Positions 1-9,545 of a DNA stretch of 64,000 nucleotides are shown piece after piece. Made by a program: the position numbers and the translations under genes. The stretch covers positions 1 to 64,000 of the forward strand of contig NZ_VOBI01000002.1 of the NCBI RefSeq assembly GCF_008369325.1, written 5' to 3'. Within the stretch, counting starts at the first letter, position 1; the number at the start of each line of letters is the position of its first letter. The DNA is from Pseudomonas sp. ANT_H12B (GTDB lineage: Bacteria > Pseudomonadota > Gammaproteobacteria > Pseudomonadales > Pseudomonadaceae). The notes below the pieces were generated by a model, which was not told the origin of the DNA, did not search any database, and saw only the letters and a list, made by a program, of their open reading frames with translations.

Positions 1-120
1 ACTGGTCAGTTGGAAGGAATAAACAATCGAATAAAGGTCATCAAGCGGATGGCGTACGGTTACCGGGATAGCGAATTCTTTTTCATGAAGATCAAGAGCG
101 TCTTTCCCGGTAATCCGTGA
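1..120 (+). mobile_element. ISL3-family transposase, C-terminal end (partial, cut by window)
   Basis: The first frame is open from base 1 to a TGA at 118-120 and gives 39 residues. They contain the run EGINNRIKVIKRMAYGYRD and end FFMKIKSVFPGNP. This is the conserved C-terminus of ISL3-type DDE transposases, including the Glu of the catalytic triad in the EGINN motif. The protein starts outside the window, so whether the element is intact cannot be judged. No clear terminal inverted repeat could be identified in bases 121-290. Confidence 0.8.
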
Positions 121-333
121 TGAACCATTTTTTTGTGCCTGAAAACCACATCTTGTAGGAGCACGGCCTGCCGGCGAAGGCTCTCGGTGAGAGCGCCAGT
201 GCAATTGCTTTCATGAAGTAACAGTGAGTCGGTTAAAAAGAATTCTCGGGCGGCGTTCAATCAATAGATGTTCGCCTGCTTAATTATGTAACCGATGAAT
301 ACCGTCTCAATAAACATAAACCTGTCTCTCTTT
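121..333. other. Gap between transposase end and lipoprotein gene
   Basis: No gene is recognised here. It should hold the outer end of the insertion sequence. Around 155-195 there is a degenerate stretch (TGTAGGAGCACGGCCTGCC, then GGCGAAGG) resembling a decayed Pseudomonas REP sequence. The short minus-strand frame at 60-260 overlaps the transposase end and looks accidental. Confidence 0.4.
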
Positions 334-1029
334 TTACTTCAAGCCTTCCGCGAGTGGCTGACTGACTATTTCCGTGACGCCTTTCAAGGCCAAGCGCAAG
401 GTCTGTGGCTCTGTACGGTACTGCAACGGTGTGTAGCCGTAGTCGTTACCGGAAGTGAACGGCGTAACCCCATCACCCTGTTGCCACAGTTGTTCGTCGC
501 CGCGGTTCATCACGGCGACCACGTTGATCACCGGATAGACCACACTGCTGAAACCTTGTGTCAGGCTAAATCCCCAGCGATCCACCGTGAGTTGAATTTG
601 CGCATCAGCCACTTCGTCATCACCTACTACCTTGAGAGATGAGTTCTTGTTCAGCTCAGCGACGAAGTTCTGTTTCAACAACTCACCCAGGTCAATCTTT
701 TCCGTCTCCATGACATAAAGAATCGCCTCTACCGTCGACATGGATGCCAAGTCGCCGGTCTTCAGTCCGACCGCAAGTCCAGCACCGGATAATGCGCTGG
801 TACCCAAACGGGATGCACCGCTCGCCATTCCAATGCCAGCACCCAGACCCGCACCCAACGCAGCTCCCCAAGCCTGCTCGCGCCCCATGTAACTCATCTG
901 TTTGGATTCCCACTTCACCGGCAAAACCTTCACCGTCTTGATCTGCGCCCGATGCTCCGGGGTGAGCTTTTGGCTGGCGCAACCGCTCATCAGTAGCGCC
1001 ATTAGCACAACAAATAGAAATTTTTTCAT
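334..1029 (-). CDS. Putative lipoprotein with glycine-zipper segment, function unknown
   Basis: This 231-residue protein starts with a lipoprotein signal: MKK, a hydrophobic stretch and the lipobox LMSGC, so Cys17 would be lipidated after cleavage. Around residues 54-90 lies a Gly/Ala-rich stretch with repeated GxGxG spacing, like glycine-zipper segments of membrane-associated lipoproteins. The rest is a mixed alpha/beta domain ending LAEGLK. It is probably anchored in the periplasm, or in the outer membrane facing inward. It lies 59 bases downstream of a small unknown gene on the same strand and may share its transcript. I do not recognise a family with confidence. The lipoprotein call is secure; the role is unknown. 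Confidence 0.75.
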   Translation of the reverse strand: MKKFLFVVLMALLMSGCASQKLTPEHRAQIKTVKVLPVKWESKQMSYMGREQAWGAALGAGLGAGIGMASGASRLGTSALSGAGLAVGLKTGDLASMSTVEAILYVMETEKIDLGELLKQNFVAELNKNSSLKVVGDDEVADAQIQLTVDRWGFSLTQGFSSVVYPVINVVAVMNRGDEQLWQQGDGVTPFTSGNDYGYTPLQYRTEPQTLRLALKGVTEIVSQPLAEGLK

Positions 1030-1088
1030 GTCAGTTCTTTATGTTTGGCAACAGTTAATTCACCAATGCGCAGTGAGCTTCGTTAACA

Positions 1089-1352
1089 TCACTTGCTCTC
1101 TTTCGAGGCAGTTTCGAGTGCTGTATTCTTCACCAAATAACGTCCCTCAAGATCGTTTAACAGTGTCATGCTGTTGCAGACCATCATCGCGCCAATTTCT
1201 ACTTCTTCTGTACGAAGGCTACTTCGCGCAGCCTTGGCATTAATGGTCACTTCCGCCAAATTTTCGCTTTGGAACTGATCACGTGCTGTATCGAAGTAAA
1301 TGCATTGGTTACCTCGGTTGTAGCCCCATTTCGGCATCAGCTTCTTTGTCAT
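1089..1352 (-). CDS. Small protein of unknown function
   Basis: An 87-residue frame starting MTKKLMPKWGYNRG and ending ALETASKESK. Its composition (balanced charges, no long low-complexity runs) looks like a real protein, but I do not recognise it. No good Shine-Dalgarno lies before the ATG at 1352; an internal Met at residue 6 (position 1337) is an alternative start. The minus-strand frame one register away, directly upstream, is also open with plausible residues, so the gene may be the 3' part of a frameshifted longer gene. It has no visible signal peptide or membrane segment. Confidence 0.4.
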   Translation of the reverse strand: MTKKLMPKWGYNRGNQCIYFDTARDQFQSENLAEVTINAKAARSSLRTEEVEIGAMMVCNSMTLLNDLEGRYLVKNTALETASKESK

Positions 1353-1620
1353 CCAAAAAACAATAGGCGAACCAGTATTCCGACGTTGTTGGGGCGAACG
1401 ATATATACCGATCCCTTATCCTACACTGCAGGGTTAAGCAGCGAATATTGCGTAGCTTTACTTGCATCGTTGCTATTCAATCTAACTGTTTTCGCCCTGG
1501 CTTTTATCATGCCAAGCAGAAGTAATTCGCTTTATGCGATTTTAATGGAAACAATCGATCTCTCCGGAAACAGGAAGAATTCTGAATGCCATTTAGATTG
1601 AACCACCCCTTTTTGGACCA
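1353..1620. other. AT-rich gap downstream of the toxin/immunity pair
   Basis: No convincing gene. Composition is clearly richer in A and T than the core genome, as in the neighbouring immunity-type gene, which suggests a horizontally acquired tail of the CDI-like island. A plus-strand frame at 1269-1601 has one hydrophobic stretch but no ribosome-binding site and unlikely codon use. Confidence 0.4.
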
Positions 1621-2025
1621 TTAATTCTGTGCGAACAAATACAATCTTTTTCTCTCTTCAGCGACATCCAATCGATCATACTCCCTAACAAAGCTGTCCA
1701 ACTCAGCAGTCAAATCACATTTAAATTTCCATAACGCTGTAGCGCCAACATTTTGGATAAACTCTATCCCATCTAAAACCTCTCCCGAATCTTCAAGCTT
1801 TAGCTCTTTCATCTCAGTCATCAGTTTTTTCAGTAGAACGAGCACATATCCATTGCACCCGGGAGAGAAAAGCTCTTCGTACATTGCAGGCTCGTTACGT
1901 AAAAAATCTTCTAAAAAAACCAAATCCCCATCAATATAATTTATACAGGACTCAAAAGCCAAAAGCCGCCGGCCATTTTGATGCACAAATATGAAATAAA
2001 TAACCTGCATGGCGAGTTGACACAT
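1621..2025 (-). CDS. Candidate CdiI-type immunity protein
   Basis: A 134-residue protein with no signal peptide, so cytoplasmic, and rich in acidic residues (for example the ELKLEDSGEVLDGIEF stretch). Its ATG lies seven bases after the stop of the CdiA-like gene, exactly where CDI loci keep the immunity gene that protects the producer and its siblings. An internal ATG at 2010 (MQVIYFIFVHQ) is an alternative start; the weak AGG before the first ATG slightly favours 2025. Base composition is much more AT-rich than the exoprotein body, typical of exchangeable toxin/immunity cassettes. I do not recognise the fold; the role rests on position, size and composition. Confidence 0.6.
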   Translation of the reverse strand: MCQLAMQVIYFIFVHQNGRRLLAFESCINYIDGDLVFLEDFLRNEPAMYEELFSPGCNGYVLVLLKKLMTEMKELKLEDSGEVLDGIEFIQNVGATALWKFKCDLTAELDSFVREYDRLDVAEERKRLYLFAQN

Positions 2026-2032
2026 GTGCTAA

Positions 2033-5000
2033 TTACCTTAAAGGCTGAAGATGCCAAATTTCTTTAGTGGCAGGATTATAAACCATCTCCATCGAGCTAT
2101 TCGTATAGCGATAAAATCCGGACATCCTATCAGGGGTGACCGTTGTTGCTGTTTTTAATACCTCATCCGCCTGAATAAAGGGGGCGCCACGCCCAGTTGA
2201 CCATAAACGATTGTAGTAATACTCAGAGAATTTGAACGGAGCTCCTTCCGCTTGGTAGAAGCCATCAACCAACTTAATTTCTGAAAGACTACCTTTTGCA
2301 CCTATCGCAGCCCCAACCCCTATGCCGAAAAGCTCTCCGGCCATAAAAATCCCCCAAGCCTTTACGAACTCATTCGCAGGCTGAACACCCTCAAAGCCTT
2401 GTCCTTGAGCGAGCGCGAGTTGTGCTTGGGTGATGTCTTCAGCGGTGGCTCCTTGTCCTTGCATGTATTCGGCGAGGGATGTTGCCGCTTGTCCGTATTC
2501 GGACATGCCTGGCGGCAAGTGGTCGAAGAAATTGTACTGAGTCGCGTTTTGCGCCACCCAAGCCCCGGTTTGCAGGCTTTCAGCGTCTGCGCCGCTCTGT
2601 GTCGCAGCCGCTAACATGCCCACCAGTTGTGAGGTCATGTTCAGAAGGTTTTTGTCGCCATCGACCGAGGTATTGAGCTGGTCCACCAGCGCTTCGTTGG
2701 CACCTGCCGCGAGCGCACCGGTCTTGAAGTCGCCGCCGCTCACTTCAGCCAGCAAGCCGCCGACCATGGCGTGGATAAAGATTTTCGGAACGCTCCCATC
2801 GGCGAATACATCTTTGGTGTAGTCACCCACCGCGTTAAAACTGGCTGCCGCCAACGTATTAAACAGCGTACTTTGCAGGGCATCGCCCAGATCGCCGCCT
2901 TGACCCATGATCTTGCCCAGCGCGGCGGAGGTGCCGTTTTGCAGGCCCTGACTGGCAGCGAATTGGCCGACACCTTTCCAGGTGCCAAGATTGGTGCTGA
3001 TCTTGTCGGTGACGGGGTCTGTTGTGGTGCCGGTCCAGTCATTGAAGTAACCAGCGGTCATGCCCGCCGTAATACCGGAAATGGCATATCCCTTCAGGGC
3101 ATCGCTGGAGGTGACATCCTTGAACACCGCTCCCAGGTTGCCACCGTTATTAATGACGCTGACCGTGGCAGTGGTCGCTGCGCCCGTGGCAATGGCTGCA
3201 CCACCGGCGGCGACGGCACCCGCGCCTCCCAATGCCGTCAGCGCCGCAGGGCCAACAAACGCTGCCATAACAATGGCGATGACCAGTTGCGCGCCAGCAC
3301 CCAAACCGGAACTGCTGTAGTCATAGGCGTCATGGATTTCTTTGACTAACTGCCAATCCACATCTCCACGCTGTTCAGCCGCTTTAAGCCACGCCAGATT
3401 GGGATCTGCTTGCACCATTGCATCGATGGTCTGGCTCACCGACTTCTGGTCGATATGCTTAAGGTCAATGCGCAAGCCATCGACAGCCTTGATCACTAAA
3501 TGACCTTGGGCTACCAACTCACTCTGGCGCAGGGTTTCATCGGTGTTGCCTTTACCCGACGAGGACTGCCAAGCCAGGTCGCCCTTGCTCTTCTCGTGAC
3601 TCTCCTGATGCAGATCCTTGACGGCTTCGAAGGTGATGCTGCCGCCACTGTCGAGGATGATGTCCTTGCCGCTTTCGAGTTTGGCGCCTTGATAGAGTTG
3701 GTCGCCACCGCTGACCAGCGTCAGGCCGCCGCCAGTCTTGATGTCGCTGCCGACGTTTTTGATGTCGGTGACTTCGTCGCGCTGGGTTTCCTTGCTACCC
3801 CAGCCGCCTTTTTTTTCTTTGTCGTACAGCGAGTAGTGGCTGTCTTGTGCGGCCAGTAGGCTCAGGTCACCGCCGGCCACCAGGTAGGCTTCATCACCCG
3901 CGCTGACTTTGCTGGAGATCAAGGTCAGGTCCTGCCCAGCGGTGAGCACGACGCTGCCGCCGGCATTGAGACGGGTGCCGATCTGGCTGACGTGATCTTC
4001 CTGAGCCTCGACCTTTTTGGTTTTGCTGTAGCTGTGTTCCTCATCCGCCGCCGAGGCCAACGTGAGGTTTTTCCCGGCGTCCAGAGCAATGTCGCGGCCG
4101 GCGTCAATCTGGCTGGCAATGGCACTGAGGTCGCGTCCGGCGCTGATCGACAGGTCGCGCCCGGTGTCGAGGGTGGAGGCGTTTTGGCTGATGGCCAAGT
4201 CGCGGTTATTGCTGCCGTGTTCGTTGCTGTTGACCTGTTCGGCTGAACCGATGGTGACGTCGCGCCCGGCACTGATGTGGGAATCGCGGCCACTTTGTAG
4301 TACGCCGCCGATGTTGTTCACATCGCGCCCGGCCGAAATGGTCAGGTCGTTGGCCGCTTCAATGCGGGCGGCGTTGTCGATGAAGTCGCGGTGTTGGTTG
4401 TTGTGGCCGTTGCCGCTGGCATACCCCGTTACGGTGCGCTCGTTGATCACGTCGCCGCTGATACTGGTCAGGCTCACGTCACGCCCGGCGATGATGCCTC
4501 CGGCCTTGTTGCTCAGGTCGTTGCTGGCGAGCAGATCTAGGCGGTTGCCAGCGTTCACCAGACCGCTGTTGGCCAGGTTGTTGCCGGCCAAGGCCGCCAG
4601 GTTTGCGCTGGCTTTGAGGGTGCCTGCGTTTTTCAATTCTTTGCCAGCGATCAGACTCACGTCCTGGCCTTGAATCAGTGCGCCGTTGGCTGCCAGGCGA
4701 TTGTTCGAGTTGGCCAAGTACAACACAGGCACCAACACGTTTTCGCCATTGACCGTCGCGGTTTCCATCCAGACGATGTCGTGGGTTAGCGCGGCAACCT
4801 GTTCTGCGGTGAGGGTCACGCCCAGCGACAGGTTGAGTTCGTCCTTGCTGGCGATGGCGTTATCTATCAGATAACGGAACATGGCCTCGTCCGAGGTCAG
4901 GCCGTCGATGAAACGCTGACCTGTACGGGCCACCACCGCTTGCTGGATCAGCTTCTGCTCATAGAACCCGTCACCCAGACGCTTGGCACTGTCGTCAGGG

Positions 5001-8000
5001 TTGTAGCCGAGTTTGCCCAGCAAGTAATCCGAACCCATGAACTGCTTGAGGTCTGTGAGTGCCGGGTTGGTTTCGATCAGGTATTTGTGCGGATTGGATA
5101 TTCCGTGACTGCTCGGCAGACCCTGAACTTTAACGATTGAGCCCACGCCGGCGCCCCCCACGCTCCAGCCTTCCGGGCCGTTGTCGGTGGTGCTGCCGCC
5201 CTGACCGCTGAGGCGGAACAGGCCGTTCTGCCCAACAGGCAGTTCAAACCCAGGCATTGTCAGCGGGTTGACTTGCTGTTGTGCCAGGTCTGGTGGAAGT
5301 TGCTGATTCAGGGTGATACGCGTGGAGAAATTACTGTCAGGGGCATCGGTATTGGTGCGTGGACCACTGCCGACGTAATCGAAGCCGCCACGGACCACGC
5401 TGTTGTCGAAGTTGTTCTGGGTACTGATGCTGACGTTGCCTGCGGCCTGGATGATGGCGGCATAGGTTTGGTCACCCGTGGCGAGTTGGGTCGTACGGCC
5501 AAACTCGGACAACTCAAATTCGGTGGTGCCGACAAATCGGCTCATAGCCTCGACCAAACCACTCAGATTGTTGACGTCATAGCCACTGCTCTGAAACCAG
5601 TAGCGCTCAGTGAAGTCGTCGGCGGCGTTGCTCCAGCCGCTGCCGTTGCGGGCGCGTTCGGTACGAAACACTCGCACGGTTTCGGTGTCGGAGGTTTCCA
5701 CGCCGGTGTTGGTCAAGTTATTCAGCGTGGCGATGAAGTTGCCGCTGGTGGCGATGGTGCTGCTGTGGTTGAGCAGGTCGCCGCCGTTGATGTTCAGGTT
5801 GCCACCGGCGGTAATACTGGACGCGGCACTGGCTGCGGATATTTCCAGCTTGTCCCGTTGGGTGATCTCCCAAACACGGTTTTGCTTGCCGCTGCAGTCA
5901 CCGGCGTTGACGCCTTTAACGCACGGGATTTGCTCAATCTTGGCGGTGTAGATACCGTTGTCGCTGATGGTCAAAAGCGCACGGATGTTCTGTATCGTGC
6001 TGGCCGCCAGGCTCATGCTGCCGTCGCCTTGGATCAAGCCGGAGCTGTTGACGATGCTCGTGGCCCAACCACCCTTGCCGTCACGATCAATGTCGAGATC
6101 GCCCAGGCTGTAAATGCTGGCGTAACTGTTGATCAACGACGCCACTCGTAAACCCATGTCCCAGCCACTGAAGATCAACCCGTGATCGTTGAGCAGTGCG
6201 TTGGTCGTGAGCGTCAGGTCTTGACCGCTGCCGAGAGTGCCGTGGTTGTTCAGGTTGCCCGCATACACCGTCAGGTCGCCAGCAGAGGTCAATCGACCAC
6301 GGTTGCTCAGCAGGCCGGCCACGTTGATCAGACCGTCGCCACCACTGGCGATGCTTGCAGATTCGGCCAGGGTCAGTTGCCCGGCTAGCAGGTTCAGGTC
6401 ACCTCGGCTGGTCAGTCGTCCGGTGCCGCTGTAAGCGCCAGACAATCCCAAGTACAGATCACCGTCGCTGGCGATCAGGCCGTCGTTACTCCAGTTCACA
6501 CCAGTAGCGTACAGGCTGTCGGAAGCCAGTAACTGGCCGGCGGCGGACTGGGCAAAGTTATTGACGTTCAGGGTCAGGCGTCCGGCCTGGATGATGCCGG
6601 TGTTGGTCCAGCTGTCAGCGTTGAGCGTCAAACCGGCTCGGGTGACCAATGAACCACCCGCGTTCAGGACGTTGGCCGTGGCGATGTCGAAACTGCCGCT
6701 TCCAACATGCAAAACGGTGCCACCGGTGTTCATGAAGTTACCAGCCGCCAGGTGCAGGTCGGTGTTGGCGCTTTCCAGGGTGCCGTTGCGGTTGTCGAAC
6801 AGCCCGCCAATTAGAAATCGTGAAGCGCCGCTGGTACCCAGGGCACGGAGTTGACCGAACTGGTTGTCGATGCTGGCGCTGTTGAGCGTCAGGATATTGT
6901 TGCTTTCGATGATGCCCTGACGGTTGCTCAGTGCACCGGCCAGGCTCAAGTCGATTTGTTCGGCTGCGATCTGGCCGGCGCTGTTATCCAGCGCACCACC
7001 GGTAACACCGACAGCATGGGCGGCATACAGGCCACCTTCCCGGTTGTCGAGGTAAGCGGTGTTGATAACGGCATCACCCGATTGCGCCGCGAGGCGTCCT
7101 CCCTGGTTGTCGATGCCACCCATTGCGGTCAGGTTCAGGTGCTCAGCTTGAGTGTTGCCGCCCTTGTGCTTGAGCAAGTCATAACCGTTTTTCAACCAGC
7201 CGCTGAGGAAACCGGTGAGGGTTGCTTGCAGACTGGACAGCACGCCGCCACGGTTATCAACATTCGCGGCCGTCAGGTTCAGGTCACCGTTTTGGGCAAT
7301 GATCCGACCATTCTGGTTGTCGATGTCACCGAGAACCTCGAGGTTCATTTTGCCCTGGCTTTGCAGCGTTCCTTGGCTGTTGGCGAGGCTGGCAGCATAA
7401 AGGCGAAGGTCGCCATGTTGGCTGTAGATCAGACCGTCTTCGCTGTTCTGCACGGTGCCGCTGGCGGTCAATATGAAATGGTCGTTCGCCGCAACGGTGC
7501 CCCCATTGCGGTTATCCAGGCCACCGATCAGCAGGGTCATCAAGCCTTGGCTGGCTAACTGGCCGCCCTGGTTATTGACCTGACTGGCGTGTTGCAACAG
7601 CAGGGGACCGGTACTGGCCAGTTTGCCGTTGCTGTTGGTCAGTACACCGAGCAGATTGAGTGTGACGGCAGCGTTGCCGATCAGGTTGCCGTGGCTGTTA
7701 TCCAGCGCGGCACCGGTGAAGCTGGCTGCCCGCTGGGCGCTGATGGCGCCGAAGGTGTTGTCTAGGGCCATCGCCTGCAAGGTCAAGGCGCCGCCGCTGT
7801 CGATCAGTCCACCTTGGGTGTTATTCAGCAAACCCTGCACCGTCAGAGCTTGATCGCCGGCACTGGAAAGAATGCCGCCAGCGCTGTTGTCGAGGCTGCC
7901 AGCGTTGACCGTCAGACGCTGCTGGCTGACCAGCGCACCGGCACCGCTATTGAGCAAGTCACCGCTGACATTGACGGCCACGTCGCCGTTGCGACTGGAT

Positions 8001-9505
8001 AGCGTGCCGTGATTGCGGTTGTCGAGATTGTCGGTAGTGACACTCAATCCCTCCCAACCCGAGATCAAGCCGTTCTGGTTGAGAATGCTGCTGGCATCGA
8101 GACTCAGTTGCTGGCTGCTGATGAGTTTGCCGCCCTGGTTGTCGATCCCGCCACTGCTGGTGAAGCTCAGTCGTCCGCCACTGGACAGGCTGCCTAGGCG
8201 GTTAACCAGATTGGCGGCACTGGCGGTGAGCAGGCCTTCACTGCCCATTAATCCGCCACTGTTGTCGAATGTCTGGCTCACGCGCGCGTCAAGGTTTCGG
8301 CTGGCTACCACTGTGCCGGTGTTGCGTAGGTTCTGTGCTGACAGACTGATGTCGCCGCGAGCATTGCGGCTGTTGTCGGCGTTTGCGCCCGCCTCGATGA
8401 TGCCGTTGTTACTCAGTTGGCCGCCGCTACTCAGGCTGATGCGATCACCAGCGGCCAGGCTTCGCTGATTGCTCAGAGCTCCGCTGGTTTGCACGTCCAG
8501 GGTCGAGCCCGCATAGACCGGTCCTTGTGCATCGAGACTGGCCGCCTTGATGTTGATGGCATGAGTGGATGTGGCCTGCGCAAGGCTCAAGTTACCGTTA
8601 GCATCGATCTGAATATCGCCGCCGCTGGCCGCCAGATTACCGGCCAATCGAACACCGACACCGGCTTCGGTCGCCACCAGTTTGATCGCCCCGGCGTACA
8701 TACCGCCGAGCGCGGAACTGTCGATGGCAAGCTCCGGTTTGGCGCTGCCGTCATTAGCGCGAGCGACGGCATTCAGGCTTTGTGCGTCGACATCATTGCG
8801 ACCCGCGACGATGCTCAGCTTATTCGCGTGAATCTCGGCGTTGATCTTCGCTGAGCGAGTGATGATTTCGAAGCTGTCGACATTGGTAGCGTTCAACCCG
8901 GCGCCGTCGATAAAGACGCTGCCTCCGTCGACTTTGTAATGGTCGAGCTGACCATTGTTGAATACCGGTTTTCCGGTGGTCAGGGTCACCCGTGGAGTGT
9001 TGATAAACCCGCAGCCATTGCAGCTGATGCCATAGGGGTTGGCGACAATGACCCGCGCCGATTGCCCTGCCACTTCGGTGTAGCCGCGCAGTTGGCTCGG
9101 GTTGCCGCCGTTGACTTCATTGAGGATTGTGCTGGCCGCCCTGCCGCCGAGGTTCGGATTGCCCAGAATGATCCCACCCAACTGGGTTGCCTGCGTGCGG
9201 CCCGTGGCGTTATTGAGGATCACCCCCTCGCTGCCGACGTTGTAGTCGCGGAACTGGTTGTGTGACAGCCCGCTGGCATTGGGCGCGGCAATGTTCACGA
9301 TAGGTACGCCATTGCCAGCGTGTTCCAATCCCGCCCCAGGAGCATTGATGACGATGCCGTTGGCTTGAACCCACAACGGTTGCCAGAACATGGCATTGGC
9401 CAGCAAAAAGGCCAGACCACGCTTGGGCATTCCCCAGAAACGCTCAGCGCTCAAAAGGGCGGAAGACGGCTGGCAAACCAGGAAAACAAACTGACGGACA
9501 TCCAT
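2033..9505 (-). CDS. cdiA: CdiA/FhaB-like two-partner-secretion exoprotein with C-terminal toxin-like module
   Basis: A 2490-residue exoprotein. Residues 1-48 form an extended signal peptide ending VQA. The TPS secretion domain (about 49-290) shows NPNL at 116-119, NPYG at 155-158 and CNGCGF at 161-166, the signatures recognised by FhaC/CdiB transporters. A very long run of short haemagglutinin beta-helix repeats (patterns like LDNxxGxLxS and AGRDVxL) follows to about residue 2020, then a Gly/Ala-rich hydrophobic pretoxin region. The sequence AQNATQYN at about 2318-2325 sits where other CdiA proteins have VENN. The last 75 residues (from FYQAEG at about 2416) look like a small exchangeable toxin ending IWHLQPLR. 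Family knowledge: such tips are delivered into neighbouring cells on contact. The toxic activity is inferred. The gene sits 40 bases downstream of its transporter. Confidence 0.88.
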   Translation of the reverse strand: MDVRQFVFLVCQPSSALLSAERFWGMPKRGLAFLLANAMFWQPLWVQANGIVINAPGAGLEHAGNGVPIVNIAAPNASGLSHNQFRDYNVGSEGVILNNATGRTQATQLGGIILGNPNLGGRAASTILNEVNGGNPSQLRGYTEVAGQSARVIVANPYGISCNGCGFINTPRVTLTTGKPVFNNGQLDHYKVDGGSVFIDGAGLNATNVDSFEIITRSAKINAEIHANKLSIVAGRNDVDAQSLNAVARANDGSAKPELAIDSSALGGMYAGAIKLVATEAGVGVRLAGNLAASGGDIQIDANGNLSLAQATSTHAINIKAASLDAQGPVYAGSTLDVQTSGALSNQRSLAAGDRISLSSGGQLSNNGIIEAGANADNSRNARGDISLSAQNLRNTGTVVASRNLDARVSQTFDNSGGLMGSEGLLTASAANLVNRLGSLSSGGRLSFTSSGGIDNQGGKLISSQQLSLDASSILNQNGLISGWEGLSVTTDNLDNRNHGTLSSRNGDVAVNVSGDLLNSGAGALVSQQRLTVNAGSLDNSAGGILSSAGDQALTVQGLLNNTQGGLIDSGGALTLQAMALDNTFGAISAQRAASFTGAALDNSHGNLIGNAAVTLNLLGVLTNSNGKLASTGPLLLQHASQVNNQGGQLASQGLMTLLIGGLDNRNGGTVAANDHFILTASGTVQNSEDGLIYSQHGDLRLYAASLANSQGTLQSQGKMNLEVLGDIDNQNGRIIAQNGDLNLTAANVDNRGGVLSSLQATLTGFLSGWLKNGYDLLKHKGGNTQAEHLNLTAMGGIDNQGGRLAAQSGDAVINTAYLDNREGGLYAAHAVGVTGGALDNSAGQIAAEQIDLSLAGALSNRQGIIESNNILTLNSASIDNQFGQLRALGTSGASRFLIGGLFDNRNGTLESANTDLHLAAGNFMNTGGTVLHVGSGSFDIATANVLNAGGSLVTRAGLTLNADSWTNTGIIQAGRLTLNVNNFAQSAAGQLLASDSLYATGVNWSNDGLIASDGDLYLGLSGAYSGTGRLTSRGDLNLLAGQLTLAESASIASGGDGLINVAGLLSNRGRLTSAGDLTVYAGNLNNHGTLGSGQDLTLTTNALLNDHGLIFSGWDMGLRVASLINSYASIYSLGDLDIDRDGKGGWATSIVNSSGLIQGDGSMSLAASTIQNIRALLTISDNGIYTAKIEQIPCVKGVNAGDCSGKQNRVWEITQRDKLEISAASAASSITAGGNLNINGGDLLNHSSTIATSGNFIATLNNLTNTGVETSDTETVRVFRTERARNGSGWSNAADDFTERYWFQSSGYDVNNLSGLVEAMSRFVGTTEFELSEFGRTTQLATGDQTYAAIIQAAGNVSISTQNNFDNSVVRGGFDYVGSGPRTNTDAPDSNFSTRITLNQQLPPDLAQQQVNPLTMPGFELPVGQNGLFRLSGQGGSTTDNGPEGWSVGGAGVGSIVKVQGLPSSHGISNPHKYLIETNPALTDLKQFMGSDYLLGKLGYNPDDSAKRLGDGFYEQKLIQQAVVARTGQRFIDGLTSDEAMFRYLIDNAIASKDELNLSLGVTLTAEQVAALTHDIVWMETATVNGENVLVPVLYLANSNNRLAANGALIQGQDVSLIAGKELKNAGTLKASANLAALAGNNLANSGLVNAGNRLDLLASNDLSNKAGGIIAGRDVSLTSISGDVINERTVTGYASGNGHNNQHRDFIDNAARIEAANDLTISAGRDVNNIGGVLQSGRDSHISAGRDVTIGSAEQVNSNEHGSNNRDLAISQNASTLDTGRDLSISAGRDLSAIASQIDAGRDIALDAGKNLTLASAADEEHSYSKTKKVEAQEDHVSQIGTRLNAGGSVVLTAGQDLTLISSKVSAGDEAYLVAGGDLSLLAAQDSHYSLYDKEKKGGWGSKETQRDEVTDIKNVGSDIKTGGGLTLVSGGDQLYQGAKLESGKDIILDSGGSITFEAVKDLHQESHEKSKGDLAWQSSSGKGNTDETLRQSELVAQGHLVIKAVDGLRIDLKHIDQKSVSQTIDAMVQADPNLAWLKAAEQRGDVDWQLVKEIHDAYDYSSSGLGAGAQLVIAIVMAAFVGPAALTALGGAGAVAAGGAAIATGAATTATVSVINNGGNLGAVFKDVTSSDALKGYAISGITAGMTAGYFNDWTGTTTDPVTDKISTNLGTWKGVGQFAASQGLQNGTSAALGKIMGQGGDLGDALQSTLFNTLAAASFNAVGDYTKDVFADGSVPKIFIHAMVGGLLAEVSGGDFKTGALAAGANEALVDQLNTSVDGDKNLLNMTSQLVGMLAAATQSGADAESLQTGAWVAQNATQYNFFDHLPPGMSEYGQAATSLAEYMQGQGATAEDITQAQLALAQGQGFEGVQPANEFVKAWGIFMAGELFGIGVGAAIGAKGSLSEIKLVDGFYQAEGAPFKFSEYYYNRLWSTGRGAPFIQADEVLKTATTVTPDRMSGFYRYTNSSMEMVYNPATKEIWHLQPLR

Positions 9506-9545
9506 GTTGGAACTCTCGGAAAGTGCAGCAATTAATCGCCTGGGG

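Noticed and set aside
1269..1601. Plus-strand frame with a hydrophobic stretch
   Set aside because: No Shine-Dalgarno, and it overlaps the minus-strand small gene. The hydrophobic run is likely chance in AT-rich DNA.
2399..9265. Numerous plus-strand frames opposite the CdiA-like gene
   Set aside because: They are shadows of the repeated haemagglutinin sequence. Their Val/Ala/Gly-rich products mirror the repeats.
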